Assembly (NCBI RefSeq): GCF_000247695.1
Contig: NW_004624730.1
Coordinates: forward strand, 25,993,657-26,057,656
DNA length: 64,000 nucleotides
From: Heterocephalus glaber
Taxonomy: Eukaryota > Chordata > Mammalia > Rodentia > Bathyergidae
Reading direction: 5' to 3'
Position 1 is the first letter of the stretch; every line of letters starts with the position of its first letter. The position numbers and the translations under genes were made by a program. The notes under the pieces are model-generated. The model did not search any database and was not told the origin of the DNA. It saw nothing but the letters and a program-made list of their open reading frames with translations. Of this stretch, positions 1 to 13,555 are shown in pieces.

Positions 1-849
1 ATTTTTAAATTATATAGGATGTAAGAAAACTTATCAAAGTAGTCCAGGACAAGCAGCTTTTTAATAGTATTTTTCAGCTCCTCTCCCCAAGTCCACCCCT
101 TGCTTGTACTTTAGCTTGTTTACTTCTAGAAGTTTCCTTATCTCTCCTATCCAAATTTGCTTGCAGGGGGAAATAGTCATTTAGAACATAGTGTGAATTT
201 TATAACACTAACAAAAGGTCCAAGCTCTAGGAAGTCCATATACATAATCTCATTTGGTATGTCCAACAATTCTATGAACCAGACTGGACAGACATGTGCT
301 TCATCATCGTCCACTATGAACATCATTGTTAATACTTCCCAATTGGAGGAAATGAATCACAGGTTGAGTGAAAAGTCAGCCCATAAGAAGCAAGTCATGT
401 GCTGAATTCAGATCTTTTGGTTCCTGTCATTATTCTTTCTCCACTACCTTAACCCTGACTCTCCCCTGAGCCACTGTGTTTCCTCCCCAAGTAGATCCTA
501 GTTCTAATGGGAGGTGTAGAAGTGGTACCTCACCCCATCCCACAAGGTAAAAGAATTTTAGATACCTGTGAGTAGGTACAAAGAGCATTTTACTAGATGA
601 TATCCTGCTAGACATACCTAGCTAAGCCAGACGTAAATGTGTAAAGGAACACATACTTAATGAATAATTCTTAAGCAGTATTAAGAATTTCTCACACTTC
701 AGTTTCTGATGCTTTGTGAGGCCAAATTAAAACATTTTAGCTCAGAGTACTTTTATTGTGCATTGGATTTGGTTGTGCCTATTAATCATGGTTATCAGCA
801 TTTAAACTACACTTGCAAATCAAGATGCCTGCAATGCAGTCTTTTTCAA

Positions 850-985
850 ATATTAGTATGCATCAGAATCGCCTAGAGAGCTCATTAAACATAGCTTGCT
901 GGACCCCACCCACAGAGTTTCTGATTCAGTACATCTTGGGTGGAGCCTGACATTTGCACTTCTAGCAAACTCCTGAGTGAAGCTG
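850..985 (+). mobile_element. MER5A-like hAT-Charlie fragment
   Basis: The order of blocks gcatcagaatcgcctagaga, gctggaccccacccacag, tttctgattcagta and gggtggagcctgacatttgc follows the MER5A consensus, a short non-autonomous hAT element. It is old and diverged. Confidence 0.75.
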
Positions 986-1516
986 AGGCTGCAGACACCA
1001 GCATTTATTAGAGACCTTGGTGAAGGAAGCACCTGTGCTGAGCTGTCCACTCCGACAGCCAGCCCGGGGAAGAGGAGCACTGGGAAGGTAGCTACTGAGA
1101 TGTGTCGGATGCTTAAATTACATTCTGGATTTTGAAGAAATGTTACAAATAAATGCCAATAATTTTCACATTAAATAATAGTCTGGATATATTGGGTTAT
1201 ATAAAATGTTATCAAAATGAATTTCTCTTTATTAATGTGGCTACTAGAAAAAATTTTAAGTGCATGTGTGGTTCACATTATATTTCTTTAGACAGTACTG
1301 ACCTGAAGAATCAAAACATAGAAGATAGTGGGTATCACAGAGGACTCAAATCTTTAAACACTTAGGGACAAAGAAAATATGTCTGCTTGTCAGATTTGAC
1401 CTAAGGGCCCTAGTTTGTACCCAAATACTTGCTGCCACAATTTTAAATGTAGAACCCCTATACATGTCCCATTTCACCTTCTTCCAGTACTAACTAAGTG
1501 CCTCATTGTAATTCTT

Positions 1517-1614
1517 TTTTTTTTTTTTTTTTTTTTTTTTTGGTACTGGGGATCGAACTCGGGTCCTTGCGCTTGTGCAGCAGAGGGCGAAACCACTGGG
1601 CTAAATCCCCAGCC
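1517..1614 (-). mobile_element. ID-type tRNA-derived SINE
   Basis: Reads in reverse as ggggctggggatttagc, the pol III A and B boxes, and a ggtacc-like end followed by a long A tract (T run at 1515-1541). A 16-bp perfect target-site duplication, cctcattgtaattctt, flanks it at 1501-1516 and 1615-1630, so the insertion is fairly recent. Confidence 0.92.
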
Positions 1615-2758
1615 CCTCATTGTAATTCTTAAAGACACTAGAGAATGATAGTGAAAATATTTCTGAATATAAAAATTTCATTACTCTTTAAAAGCTGAGC
1701 TTTCTTTCATTACATTCATTTCTCTTACCCCTGATTATAAAATGGCTACATGTCTCAAGTGCTTTTTTATATATTCCAAAGATCTCAGTTTTTAACTCCG
1801 CCAATGATGAGATAGAAATGAGAACAGGTGTTGGTATTCCCATTCTAAATATTTTGTAATGTTTAGGGAATAACAAAGTAAGGGGATAAATTCCCAGTGT
1901 AGATGGTGTGGCTGGTTTGTGGCAGAGCAATTCGGCCAGGACCCCAGGCTGGTGCCTCTCTGGCAGACCATTCTGCTGTGCTTCAATTTTCACAATTTTA
2001 ATGGTAGAGGAAGTAAAAAATAAAGTATGATGGATACAAGGCTGACATTTGAAAAAGAATTTTAACTATGGTAAAATCAAATGAACATAATCCTTACAGC
2101 ATTCTTTATTGTAGGATGAGAGTCCCTTAATTCTTCAAAATGTTGACTAGCATAGTACTTCAAATACTAAATGATACCTAACCATGAGCTTCTTTTCTGA
2201 TACTCTGCCACACCTAAGTCTTTTCATCTGAACAACTGAACCACACTAATGAGTTAGCTAAACTTTGAAAAGTTGTATTTTCCCACAATCTGAGACTAGG
2301 TTCACTTTGCATGAGTTACTTTAATAATGTCACATTGTACCTCACATTTCATAGGACAATGTAATATTGACTCCCTAACAACAGGGCATGGTTTTAATTT
2401 TGATTTTCAACCACGAATCAATCTGCCTGTACTATTTCATCTTGTAGGGCTGCTAAGTAAAGCAAGAATTCCTGAGAGGCTCACAGCCTTTACTGATAAA
2501 TGGAGTAAAACAAGCTAGTCTGGGAAGGACCCAGAACCTTCACTTTGACTCAGTATTCTCAGGTCATAACCAGGATACATCAGAAACATTTCTTTAAGTG
2601 CTAGCTAAAATTTTAAAATAAAGGGGAAAATCTTGTAACCCTAATAATCTTACATCAAGTTTCTTTAATCATCTTGGATAAAAGGTAAAACTTTTTGTTT
2701 TGTTGATCATCTTTGGTGAAAGATAAAATGTTTTTCATTTTTAGTATAGAGTTCTTGT

Positions 2759-2916
2759 GGGTGTTTTTCGGTTGGTTATTTGTTTGCTTGTTAGTTTTGT
2801 TTTGTTTTGTCAAGGTCTCACTCTGTACTTCAGACTGGCCTTGAACTCACTATGTAGCCCAGGCTGGCCTCAAATTCACAGTGATCCCCCTGCCTCAGCC
2901 TCATGAGTGCTGGGAC
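2759..2916 (-). mobile_element. B1 (7SL-derived) SINE
   Basis: In reverse the core reads like B1: a cctcagcc-type block, ggccagcctgggctaca and ttgaactcactatgtag. The poly(A) end appears as the T/G-rich tract near 2760-2810. It is 5' truncated. Flanking repeats agagttcttgt at 2748-2758 and 2917-2927 form the target-site duplication. Confidence 0.85.
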
Positions 2917-2946
2917 AGAGTTCTTGTTTTATATAAAATATTATTA

Positions 2947-3037
2947 TTTGGTTGGGGGGAGCGGGTACCAGGGATCGAACTTGGGACCTTTCACTTGCAA
3001 GGCAGGCGGCCAAACCACTGAGCTAAATCCCCAGCCC
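2947..3037 (-). mobile_element. ID-type tRNA-derived SINE
   Basis: The reverse complement gives gggctggggatttagctcag, a B box and a ggtacc end. A perfect 17-bp duplication, tatataaaatattatta, lies at 2930-2946 and 3038-3054. It sits 30 bp from a B1, so two SINEs landed next to each other. Confidence 0.92.
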
Positions 3038-5019
3038 TATATAAAATATTATTAAATTGGTACAAAAAAATCAGTAAAAATAAATATAAATAGACAACTG
3101 ATTTTATGATACATCACAGGTCATTTCTACTTGTGAAGTCAAATTGCCCATGTCTTTACATGATACATGTAAAGAAGAAAGATTTCAGAAGAAAGAAAGA
3201 AGAAAGATTTGAAATTCTGTTTTTGAAGTGTGTAACCAATTGGAAGATATAAAAGCAACTGGTTCAAGGTCTCCCAGCCTTGAAATCCAGAAGTAGAAGT
3301 GTCTCTCCACATTGTCTAGGACTGATTTGCACAAGTGTATCCCTATTGCAATCAGAACACTGAGCAATTTGGAGAAACTGTACAGTATATTGAATATTTA
3401 CTCCTTTTCATTTAAAATTTGTGGTTAGGTGGTTTGTTTAAAAAAACTTTAATTTGTAATGAATTGCTATGTAAGCAATAATGTCTAGCATAAAATTATA
3501 AGTATCCAAAAATACTATAATAGTGTTAGAATTTCTAAAGGGTAGAATTTAATGTGAAATATACAGTTTCTGTTACAGAATGAAATTCTCAAAGTTAAAG
3601 TACAGTGGTTTCACACAAGAAATATAAGGCTTTGTTCTTGAGTTGCATGAAGCAATAGTTACTGACTGAGAGGCCCACATTAGTACTGTTTTCTCCATCT
3701 GTTGAAAAAGGAAATCTGTGAGCAGTTTCCAAGAGCCATATTGTTAAAATGATGTTTCCTCCCCATCATGGCCAATATGCTAATCTGTTGAAATGTGGTG
3801 ATGATTCTAATGGGGAAATTCTGTAAGTTCATAAGTTTGGAGAATTTGGGAGTGTAAGAAGACAGGAATTCATTTATATATAGGCTGTCCTCCAAGTTAG
3901 TTTTCATTTTCTTTTGTCCTACTCTCTGGAACCTCTCTCCAGGCTCCCATGGAGCCTTCATCTTTGACATAATATTTTTTACTAATGCTAGCATCTCAGA
4001 GGAAGATATTTAAAGTACATGAATTAGACTTGAACTCATATCCTTCACCCTTGTTTTTCTTTCCTTTTTGAAATAAAATAAAAACAACAAAAGCCAAAAG
4101 TTTTAGATAGTGAGGAAATAAGAAGCCCTGACATATTCATCCCAATGAGTTGTTTAAACTATAGTTTATAATAGATAGAGATTTCTAGAGTGGAGAGAAG
4201 TTTAATTGTACTTTATGCCTCATTATTAGATACTTGTCTTGAATAATTCCCAAGAAGCTAAAACATGGGATTAACATTTTACTTTCATTGATATTTATGT
4301 CCTAGGTTACAAGGAAGTTATGAATTTTCTTTCATAAAGCTGGGTTCTTTGGGTTTGGGGATATTTTGGACGAAGCAAAAGGGAAAACTAGTTGGGGAGG
4401 TGGAACATTTAACTACCAAAACCACAGCTGAGTACAATTGGTACTTAAAGAATTAAGAAAGCTGCTTGCCCTGTTTTCATTTTGTATGAGATCAGACCAC
4501 AGTGGGTGTTATTAACTTAAGAAGAGGGCCAGAAACCACCATTTATCACTTAGACATATGAGGAGTTAGATCTTCAATATTTCATTAGTATGATATCAAT
4601 AATTTCAATGAAATATGTTTTGTATTGATTGAAATATTCACCCAGAAATTATAAGGGTGAACAAAATCATCTCCATGGAAAGCATTTAGCATAGAGTAGT
4701 TGGATCAGGATTGCCAACCAAGAATGTGGTATTCTCCTGTGCGTCTGACTTGAGATCAATTCCAGACATTTGTCCCACTGTTCCAGGCACACTTCCATGC
4801 TCCTCTCTCATAGCTGGCAAGATTACTAGCATGGAGATAAGTGCAGCTCAGAAAGGCTTGGGTGTTTCATCAAAAGGCATGAATGTAATCTAAAACTCAC
4901 AGTGTTCAAGCAACTTAAGTATTACCTCCAAATACTGTGCAAAGCAATTTCCAACCAAAACGAACAAATGGATTAAGCAGGCATAGAAATTATCGTTCTT
5001 GCTCTAAGCCCCAAATCCT

Positions 5020-5640
5020 AGATCACAACTCTATACATGAGTTAAGACCACATAGTTCAGAGAAGGACTAATACTGGATACACAGCTGAGAAGAGTTTTA
5101 CCAACTGCACCAGTGTGGAAGTCAGGGGCACTAGAGGCATTCCTAAAGGCACTTAAATCTGGGATTGCTCGTTAATGCCAGGAATGAAAAACTATTGACT
5201 ATTCGTGACCAAAGACTAGAAAATTTTAGTATACTACCAAAGTACAGAAGTAGGTAGATGGTCTAATCTAGAGTATCTGCAGAAAAAAATTATGAGTTGA
5301 AAACTAAGCTCACAAATGAAAATTAAAAACTTTTCCAGATCAAATGAGTGCTGTATGTCCAAGCATAAGTTTCACAAGTTGCCACTATCCAGATCGACAA
5401 ATTTCTAAGGAAGTTCACTGCCACCAAAGAGGGGCACTCAGCCAAATATTACAAAATCTGAGAAGGCGAATTCCACAAGAGTATTGACAGATCAACAAAT
5501 AGAATTTATACCAAGGAACAGTTAGGTAGAGACTCAACATACCAATGCTAAAAATGTTTGAAGAAATAAAGAAAAATATAGACTCCATGAAATACGAACA
5601 GAAAGTTTAAAAATAAGGATAGAGTTTTACAAAGAAACAA
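5020..5640 (+). mobile_element. Possible ancient LINE-1 5'/ORF1-region relic
   Basis: A-rich sense strand with decayed blocks such as gtttgaagaaataaagaaaa and agactccatgaaata, similar in flavour to the 5' and ORF1 parts of old mammalian L1/HAL1. A comparable stretch occurs at 33130-33660. No open frame survives. The class assignment is tentative. Confidence 0.35.
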
Positions 5641-6514
5641 GTAGACTCCTTAATAATTTTATTGCCAATGTCTGTGTGTGAATAAATTCACAAATGAATA
5701 TACACTCACAGTTGCTCTCTTCAGCATTACTGGGATGGAGGAACACATAGAAAGAGAAACAGATGCTTTCTGAAGCCTGAATGACAAAATAACTGCAATA
5801 AAGAAAATGGTTTTTGAACAGAATGGTTTATTGAGCTGTCTAACTCTACAAGGAAATGACTTATAAACACTGGACTGCTCTTTTTTGATATTTGAGAAAG
5901 ATACTTTGATAGAAGATGATTCTAAAATATAATTACTTGGTCTTTTAGTTCTATCTTTATTATCACAGGAAACTATGGAGTATTTTTTTTCTTTTAGATT
6001 ACAAATTCATTTACAAAGCAGCTTGTAATGAACAATTTAATTAGATTGGTTTCAGCCTGCCTAAAATCTTAAGAAGGTATTAATATTGTAATCAGAAACA
6101 TGGGGGAAATATTTTTAGAATGAAAAGAAAGAAAATCCTCCTTTTAATGCTTATTTTGAGGACTCGGGACACTGTGAAGGAGTACAAGGTAATTCCTAAA
6201 AAATAAGCAGTGACTAAAGGTAGCTTGGCAACAATAAGCAAATTCCTATGTTTGCAGCAGACTGAAGGTTCCTGGTGACTCGGGGTAAATTTGTTCAGCT
6301 GCTTAAGACTATTTTTATCCATACTTCTGAATAACGACAGCTTGAAATTTTTAGCCTTTTAACAGTAACATAAAGAGGTTTGCCAATGATAAACCATTTT
6401 TTAAAAATCTCATGGTTTCCTTACCAATGGCCATTCTGAGTAAATGCCTGATTTGTGTTCAAAAAATAATAGTAAGGTTCAAATAAAACGTATCTACACT
6501 TGCTATCTGAAAGA

Positions 6515-6710
6515 TACATCCAGTACTTTCACATTATCTCATTTACTTCCCACAATTATCATGTACAATAAGAATCACTATTCTCTTCTTACAGATGAGG
6601 AAACTGAGGCTCACATTCAGAGAAATGGAGTGACTTACTCAGAGCCACATATATTAACAAGTGGTACAGGACAGTTCGATTAGAAATTTTTCGACTCCAA
6701 ACTCATCTTC
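6515..6710 (+). mobile_element. MIR SINE
   Basis: The core ttacagatgaggaaactgag followed by gctcacattcagagaaatgg, agtgacttactcagagccac and agtggtacaggac follows the MIR consensus in order. Confidence 0.9.
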
Positions 6711-6859
6711 TTTCCCCAAAGGGAAATGGTGCTACAGAATTCATGTAAATCACAGAGCCTACATAAAAGTTACAGCAAGACCCAGAAATAGGAAAAAATG
6801 GGAAGAGGTAGATCTTCCTGGTGGCTCTTTAAAATTATTGTTAAATACATAAAAACAAA

Positions 6860-7095
6860 AACAATACGTATTACTGAGGTACTATGTAATGTTTCAATAT
6901 ATGTATCCATTTTGAAATGTTTACATCAAGTGAAATATGTATGCCTCCTCAAATATTTTTCATTTCTTTAAGGTGAAAACATTCAAAATCCTTTCTTCTG
7001 GCTTTTTGAGATTATATAATACATGATCATTATTTTATCACCCTACTGTGCAATGAAACACTAGAACTTCTTCCTCCTGTCTGTTACTTGGCACT
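6860..7095 (+). mobile_element. Old L1 (L1MA-like) 3' UTR
   Basis: Blocks tactatgtaatgtttcaata, tttacatcaagtgaa, catttctttaaggtgaaaac and accctactgtgcaatgaaac match the 3' UTR of mid-aged mammalian L1 in order. The same family is hit by the mariner-type element at 24681. Confidence 0.7.
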
Positions 7096-10000
7096 CAGGG
7101 ACTCCTGTGTTTTTCCTGGGCTCTACCTGCCCCTAATCCTCCTAGAAAGAGAAGTAAGATGTAACTGAAATAGAATGTTTTCTAGGCCTCAGAATTACGG
7201 CTCAGAACATCTTTCTCTGCAGCATCTCACCAAAACTCCATTCTTCAGCTTCAAAAAGAAAGGATCCCCATGGTTTCCCACTAGTTTGTTGTCCGTCTAA
7301 AGCAGCTGGCAATCATCAGAGATCCACCTTTTCCTCTTTCCTAAGAACCATGTTTCTCTGGGGAAGCTCGTAGTGGCAGCAGAATGCCCCATGTCATCCT
7401 CATATTCAGAAATCCCCAGTGCACATTCACCCCAACACCTCCAAAAGAGTTAGGCAACATCTGTAAACTTACAGGAGCAGTTTCCCAGTGATGATGCTGC
7501 AGATGTTGCTGAGAAGGGGACATTTCAAGGGAAGTCTCTGCTCCACCTTGGCTAGCCAGCTGCCTGCCTTCATATTTTTACCATTCTGTTTCCCATGCAC
7601 CCCCTGGAATCTAAGTGCTTTCTTTTATTCCTTTCCCCTTCCTGAACCCTACCACTCCATACTTTCCACTACACTTAATCAATGACAATGACAAAATATT
7701 TACATGCCTAGTATAACCAGGTGTGGCACAACCTTCAATACAGGAGAGAGAATTCAGTCTTTAAGGCTTTTGCCTCCCACAGCTAGACTTGAACACCACA
7801 AAGGAAAAGAGTGACTGTGGCTTTTGTCGTTTTCCATCCTTGATACCTGCACACAGTAGACGTTCAGTGGCCACGTGATAGATGAATGCCTGCTGCATAT
7901 GCTATTTGCATTTCTGCTTCCCTATTCTTTCTCTCTTTCCATCCCCTACCATTCATCTCCCTGTTTCCTCCACTCTTAAGTATGAGAAAGTGTGTTTCCT
8001 TATTAGGCAGGCAGTCTTAGTCATTCTACAAATGCTTAGGCAAAATGTTCTTCTGATTAGTACATTCAACACTATGTCCAGATTCTCAAGTGATACACTC
8101 ATTAAAATGATAAATACCTCACTATAGTTTTCAGGGATGCTTTCCCACCTGGTTCAGAGCAACCTATTACATATTAAACAGTAGTCATTGTGAATTGGTG
8201 GGAATGGAAGAAGAGACTGACCTCAGCTTGGAACAAGTTGGAGTTCAAAACTATTCTTGTAAGTTGGGCTCTCAAATGCAAACTTTTCCCCATTCTATTC
8301 CATTATGAATGCTCATTACAGTTTCAGACTAGTCACTAAAATTCTACTCACTCCAAATATAGGATTAATGGAACCAACCTGATTGTGTACCCACAAAATA
8401 GGATCAAAAGGGAAAAGAGGGAAGAAAGGAAAATCTCCTCCCTGCTTTGGTATTCTAATATAGCCGTTGTATTTCTTCCTATTTTTAGTGTCCTTATGCT
8501 CAAGCAGAACCAAAGATTTACCTCTGCACCAGTTTTCAGTTTTGGCATTCAACCAGGCCCTTTTCAACCTTTAAGTTTCCTTAACTTTGGAAATGCTAAT
8601 TTTTTTTTTCCTAAACAAAATCCAGCTGATCAAAACTAGATGTTAGAAGAATAACAAATAGGCACATTAATCCATATTAAGACATGAATGACTTTTAGCC
8701 TGTAAACCTTTCATGAAATAATTAACTTGTAATGCAGAATATTTATCTAATGAAATTATACTTCTATATTGGCATAAGTTCAATAACTAATAAAATGAGT
8801 GGAAAAGTCAACAAGGCATAGGAAAGTCCTTCTAAGTGAGAAAGAACTAGCCATATCTCCTAAAAGCCTAGTCCTAGGTTTTATTAAATTAGTCCATCTT
8901 TTCATCTTCTGTCTTCTCACCCACACATTTGTAAAAGCACCAAAGGGTTGTTTTGCCTGTTTGTTTTGCTTTTGTTTTCTTATTTATAGTGAGGCTAAAG
9001 TTGACACAGGGTAGTTATACTAGGCTCTATAAAAGAGCAGGCTGTAAATTAGTTTCATAAGCCTCATAGAAGTCAGTCTCAATATTCTGCATAGCATTGA
9101 AGTTACTTATTGTCACTCATCCATTTGACCACACACTCTCATTCCCAAGACCTTTGTCATCTGCCTCCTGGTATGTTCCAGTAGTAAACAGGATGATTCA
9201 AATTGGCCTCCCTTCAAGCAGCTGACAGACCAGTGAGGAAGACAGATATATCAAGACAAAGTATCACAAAAGCTGAAAGGGCTTTCCACAGAATGTAACA
9301 TGTGACATTAATGTTCCCATGAGCAAAAAGAGAAGAAAAAGATTTGGGTTGTATACAGTTGAGTGCAAAATGAAAAGATAATGAGACCATGGAACCAAAT
9401 ACTTGGATAGGAAGAATAACATTACTTGCGTGGCGAAGGCATCTGCAGTCTCCTTCCCAGGATGGACTTCCTGATGGACGCAGATGGCAGAAAATGTGTT
9501 CGTTTTCAAATCACATAAATGATCAGTTTGATTTTTGATTATGTAAAATATTGGAGCAAATATTTGCAGAAATCCTTGTAGAGCCCTTGCCTGAGCATGT
9601 GACACTTCCTAAAATCCTGAAGAACTGCTGCTATTTCAAGCCCTCCCCAAAGACAAGCCTTATTGATTATCTTGGCTTAATCTGGCATTTGACAGCCTGG
9701 CTACACAAATGGTTAACTTCAGAGTTAACTCCAGATGTGGCTAGCCGGAATGAAATTGAGAGGTTCAGAGATTTTTACCAGATGGAGTTGAAGTTAAAGA
9801 ATAAGCAATTACTGCCTATAGAGGCCAGGAAAATCATGGCAAAAATGCTATTTTCCAAAATACTGAGCCCTTCCTCTTACCTGCTTTAAATCTATTCCCA
9901 CAATGCCAATTTCTCAGTAACCTAAAAGCACTTATTGTCACTATTTAAGGGGTAATGCTAAAAATTTCTACACCTAAATGGAGTGTGAGATGAAATAAGT

Positions 10001-10297
10001 GGTTTAAATAATAAGATACAGATGTATCATACTTCTAATGTTAAAGATAAATTAACATCACTTACCTCAGGAATAACTTTCAAGTTGTTTGAATAACTAA
10101 TTTAATTCAGCAGTGGTTTTCAATATTTAGATTATGCTTTGAATCTACTGGAAAGGTAGAGTTTACTTACAGAAAAAAATGAAAAAGGACCTAGACAGTT
10201 TTCTTCATATAGCATGCCACTTTTATTTATCTGGAAGACATTTATCATTTCCTTTATAGACACTATGTTCTAAAAATTATATGTATTATATGTGTGA

Positions 10298-10620
10298 TTT
10301 TTTTTGCAGTACTTTTGATTAAACTTAGGACATTGAACAGAACTACATCCCCTGGTCTTTTTTTTTTAATTTGCGACAGGGTCTTGCTGTGTAGTTTAGA
10401 CTGGCTTTGAACTCACTATATAGCCTAAGCTAGTCTCAAACTTGCAGTGATCCTCCTGCCTCAGCTGCTCGAGTGCTGGGATCACAGGCATGCACCACCA
10501 TGCCCAGCTATTTTTTTATTTTTGAGGCAGAATCTCATTAAGTTTCCAAGGTTGGGCCAGAATTTATAAGCATCCTGACTCAGAGTCCTGGGGTAGGTGC
10601 ACTCCACTACACCTAGCTTA
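10298..10620 (-). mobile_element. Composite B1-ID SINE, about 0.2 kb before the AGTR1 acceptor
   Basis: Read in reverse it holds a decayed B1-like unit (10511-10618), a better B1 unit (10345-10510, with the block of tgcaccaccatgcccagct and tgaactcactatatagcc), then a shortened ID-like end (complement of cagaactacatcccctgg). The B1-then-ID order matches dimeric B1-dID-type SINEs of several rodent families. Whether this is one multimer or nested insertions is unclear. Confidence 0.7.
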
Positions 10621-10770
10621 TAATTTTAGACTATAAATTCACAATGTTTCTTCAGAAAATGTAATCTAAATTTTTTTCTTAAGACTAAACATGAGTAAAA
10701 AAAAAAAAGACTAAACATGAGTTACTGGATTTAAGATTGAGCAGTTTACTGTTTACAAGTGGGAGTCTAG

Positions 10771-11931
<1,161 letters not shown>

Positions 11932-12014
11932 CATGTTCAAAACCTGTCTGTAAAGTAATCTTGTGAAGGAAGGAGCCGGAAAAACATTCCTCGACAGTGC
12001 TTCACTACCAAAGG

Positions 12015-12021
12015 AGCATTA
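12015..12021 (+). promoter_or_regulatory. AGTR1: miR-155-5p seed-match site in the AGTR1 3' UTR
   Basis: AGCATTA is the exact 7-mer complement of positions 2-8 of miR-155-5p. It lies 84 nt after the stop codon. The same place in human AGTR1 is the experimentally studied miR-155 target altered by the A1166C polymorphism. This copy carries the targetable A form. Confidence 0.8.
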
Positions 12022-12782
12022 GCTACTTTTCAGAAGTTAAGTGGACTGTAGCTACTTTCCTAAAGCTCTGAACAAAAGATTTGCTTTCCCTTTTCAACAA
12101 CAACAACACCAATAACAAAGAGCCACATTTTGCATTAAATAGTTGATGGCTGCTCAAGAATGTCAGAAACTGGATGATTGTGTCGATTTGGAAAATTTTA
12201 CTGGCAGAAATGGAATCTCCCCATTTTTCTCTTGTTCCATTATTTTTGACTTCCACATAAAGGTGTTTAGAATATGTTAAATCTCCAGACAAGCAACAGG
12301 AGATCAGAGCTCAGAATTGTTCTGCCCAGTTTCCAATGGGAATAAAGCTTTTGTGTCTGCTTAGCTTTTACCAACTGTGACCCCACTTGTACCTGCTTCT
12401 ACGCATTTTATACAAAGACTCACGAAGCAGGAATCGCTATATTTCAGAACCTTTTGTGAAATTTGGCCAGAGTCCTAAAAACTCACACTGCCAAAACATT
12501 GCCAGCAAAGTGGCTTGTTTGTATAATGGTGTTACTAACATCACACATAAAAGTTAAACTACTTGTAAAGCAGTTACTCTGTCCCAGGTCTGTCTTCCTA
12601 GTCATATTAATTTTATTTCATAGCTGAGAAGTGTATATAGTTTGTGGTAAAAAGATTATATATCATTAATAATGCTTTACTGTTTTTTAAAAGGCATATA
12701 TTCTACACATATATGTGTACATATATCCATGTCTCTGAACTGTTGTTATTTGATTACAATCTGGCAGTTATATTTACCTTGA

Positions 12783-12788
12783 AATAAA
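12783..12788 (+). terminator. AGTR1: AGTR1 polyadenylation signal
   Basis: A canonical AATAAA is followed by a T-rich stretch (attttattgttatgt) of the kind expected downstream of cleavage. It matches the end of the human mRNA as recalled, where a double AATAAA-like motif precedes a similar T-rich run. Confidence 0.75.
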
Positions 12789-12918
12789 GTAATTTTATTG
12801 TTATGTATCTAACCTTCATTCCTTAAAATAGATGATGATTTATTTTATTCAATTGTAAATTTGAACATATTTTCATTTAAAGTTTAATACAACTAATAGT
12901 TTAATATTATTAGTTATA

Positions 12919-13006
12919 AGGTGGGGGATTATTTCAGTGATTCTGCCACTTGCCTCGCAAGCACAAGGACCCGAGTTCGATCCCCGGTACCAAAAAAATA
13001 TATATA
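12919..13006 (+). mobile_element. ID-type SINE just downstream of AGTR1
   Basis: Holds gcctcgcaagcacaaggacc, gagttcgatccccggtacc and an A/AT tail; the A-box region is diverged (gggggattatttcagtg). Duplications tattattagttata flank it at 12905-12918 and 13007-13020. It lies about 110 bp past the poly(A) site. Confidence 0.9.
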
Positions 13007-13189
13007 TATTATTAGTTATAGATTTTTATATCATCTCATCATTGAAAAGATAAAGAGGAAAACATTACATGGAATACACATACCATTTTAAATTTTCCAA
13101 AGTTTCTCATGTAACAGGAAAAGAATTCTCATTCCCTATAACTCTAAAATAATGTTATTTTACTCATATTTTCAAAATAATAGGATATT

Positions 13190-13555
13190 CTAATTTTATA
13201 ATCATTGTAGGAAATTTAGAAGATATAGAAAAGTATAAAAAATAAAAGTTATATTTAGTTCTCCAACTCAAAAATGATCGCTGTAACATTTAATTCATTT
13301 CCTTCTACTTTTTTGTATTCATTATACACATGTACATATAGAAATTATGACACTGAATCATAATGTAGATAGATCTTGGTATATAGACTTTTCACTTAGC
13401 ATCATAGCATCCTAGTCTCCTACTGCATTAAATATTTTTCTAAAACATTTTAATTTCTGTACAATGTTACAAAATTCAGACATATCCTAATATTGTTAGC
13501 CAGTCATTGAATTGGAACACTTAGGTTTTTGCTAATTTTTTCAGTATCATAAAAG
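13190..13555 (+). mobile_element. Ancient LINE-like fragment
   Basis: Blocks such as cttttcacttagcatcatag, gcattaaatatttttctaaa and aattggaacacttaggtttt recall a widely spread old mammalian LINE 3' region. No frame survives, and the exact family was not resolved. Confidence 0.4.

Larger units (their letters stand above)
11932..12808 (+). other. AGTR1: AGTR1 3' untranslated region
   Basis: The stretch after the stop is clearly collinear with the human AGTR1 3' UTR as I remember it. Matching blocks include the miR-155 site, the block around cacattttgcatt (12124), ttccacataaagg (12251), taaaagttaaactacttgta (12548) and gtgtatatagtttgtgg (12631). No repeat interrupts it. The extent to about 12808 is set by the poly(A) signal. 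Confidence 0.85.

Noticed and set aside
9028..9034. TATAAAA as an AGTR1 promoter
   Set aside because: I first linked it to the compact AT2 gene layout, but the receptor is AT1, whose promoter is normally far upstream. No conserved first exon or donor could be supported here.
9551..9889. 112-codon open frame upstream of AGTR1
   Set aside because: No domain, overlapped by an equally long antisense frame, and no coding-like neighbours.
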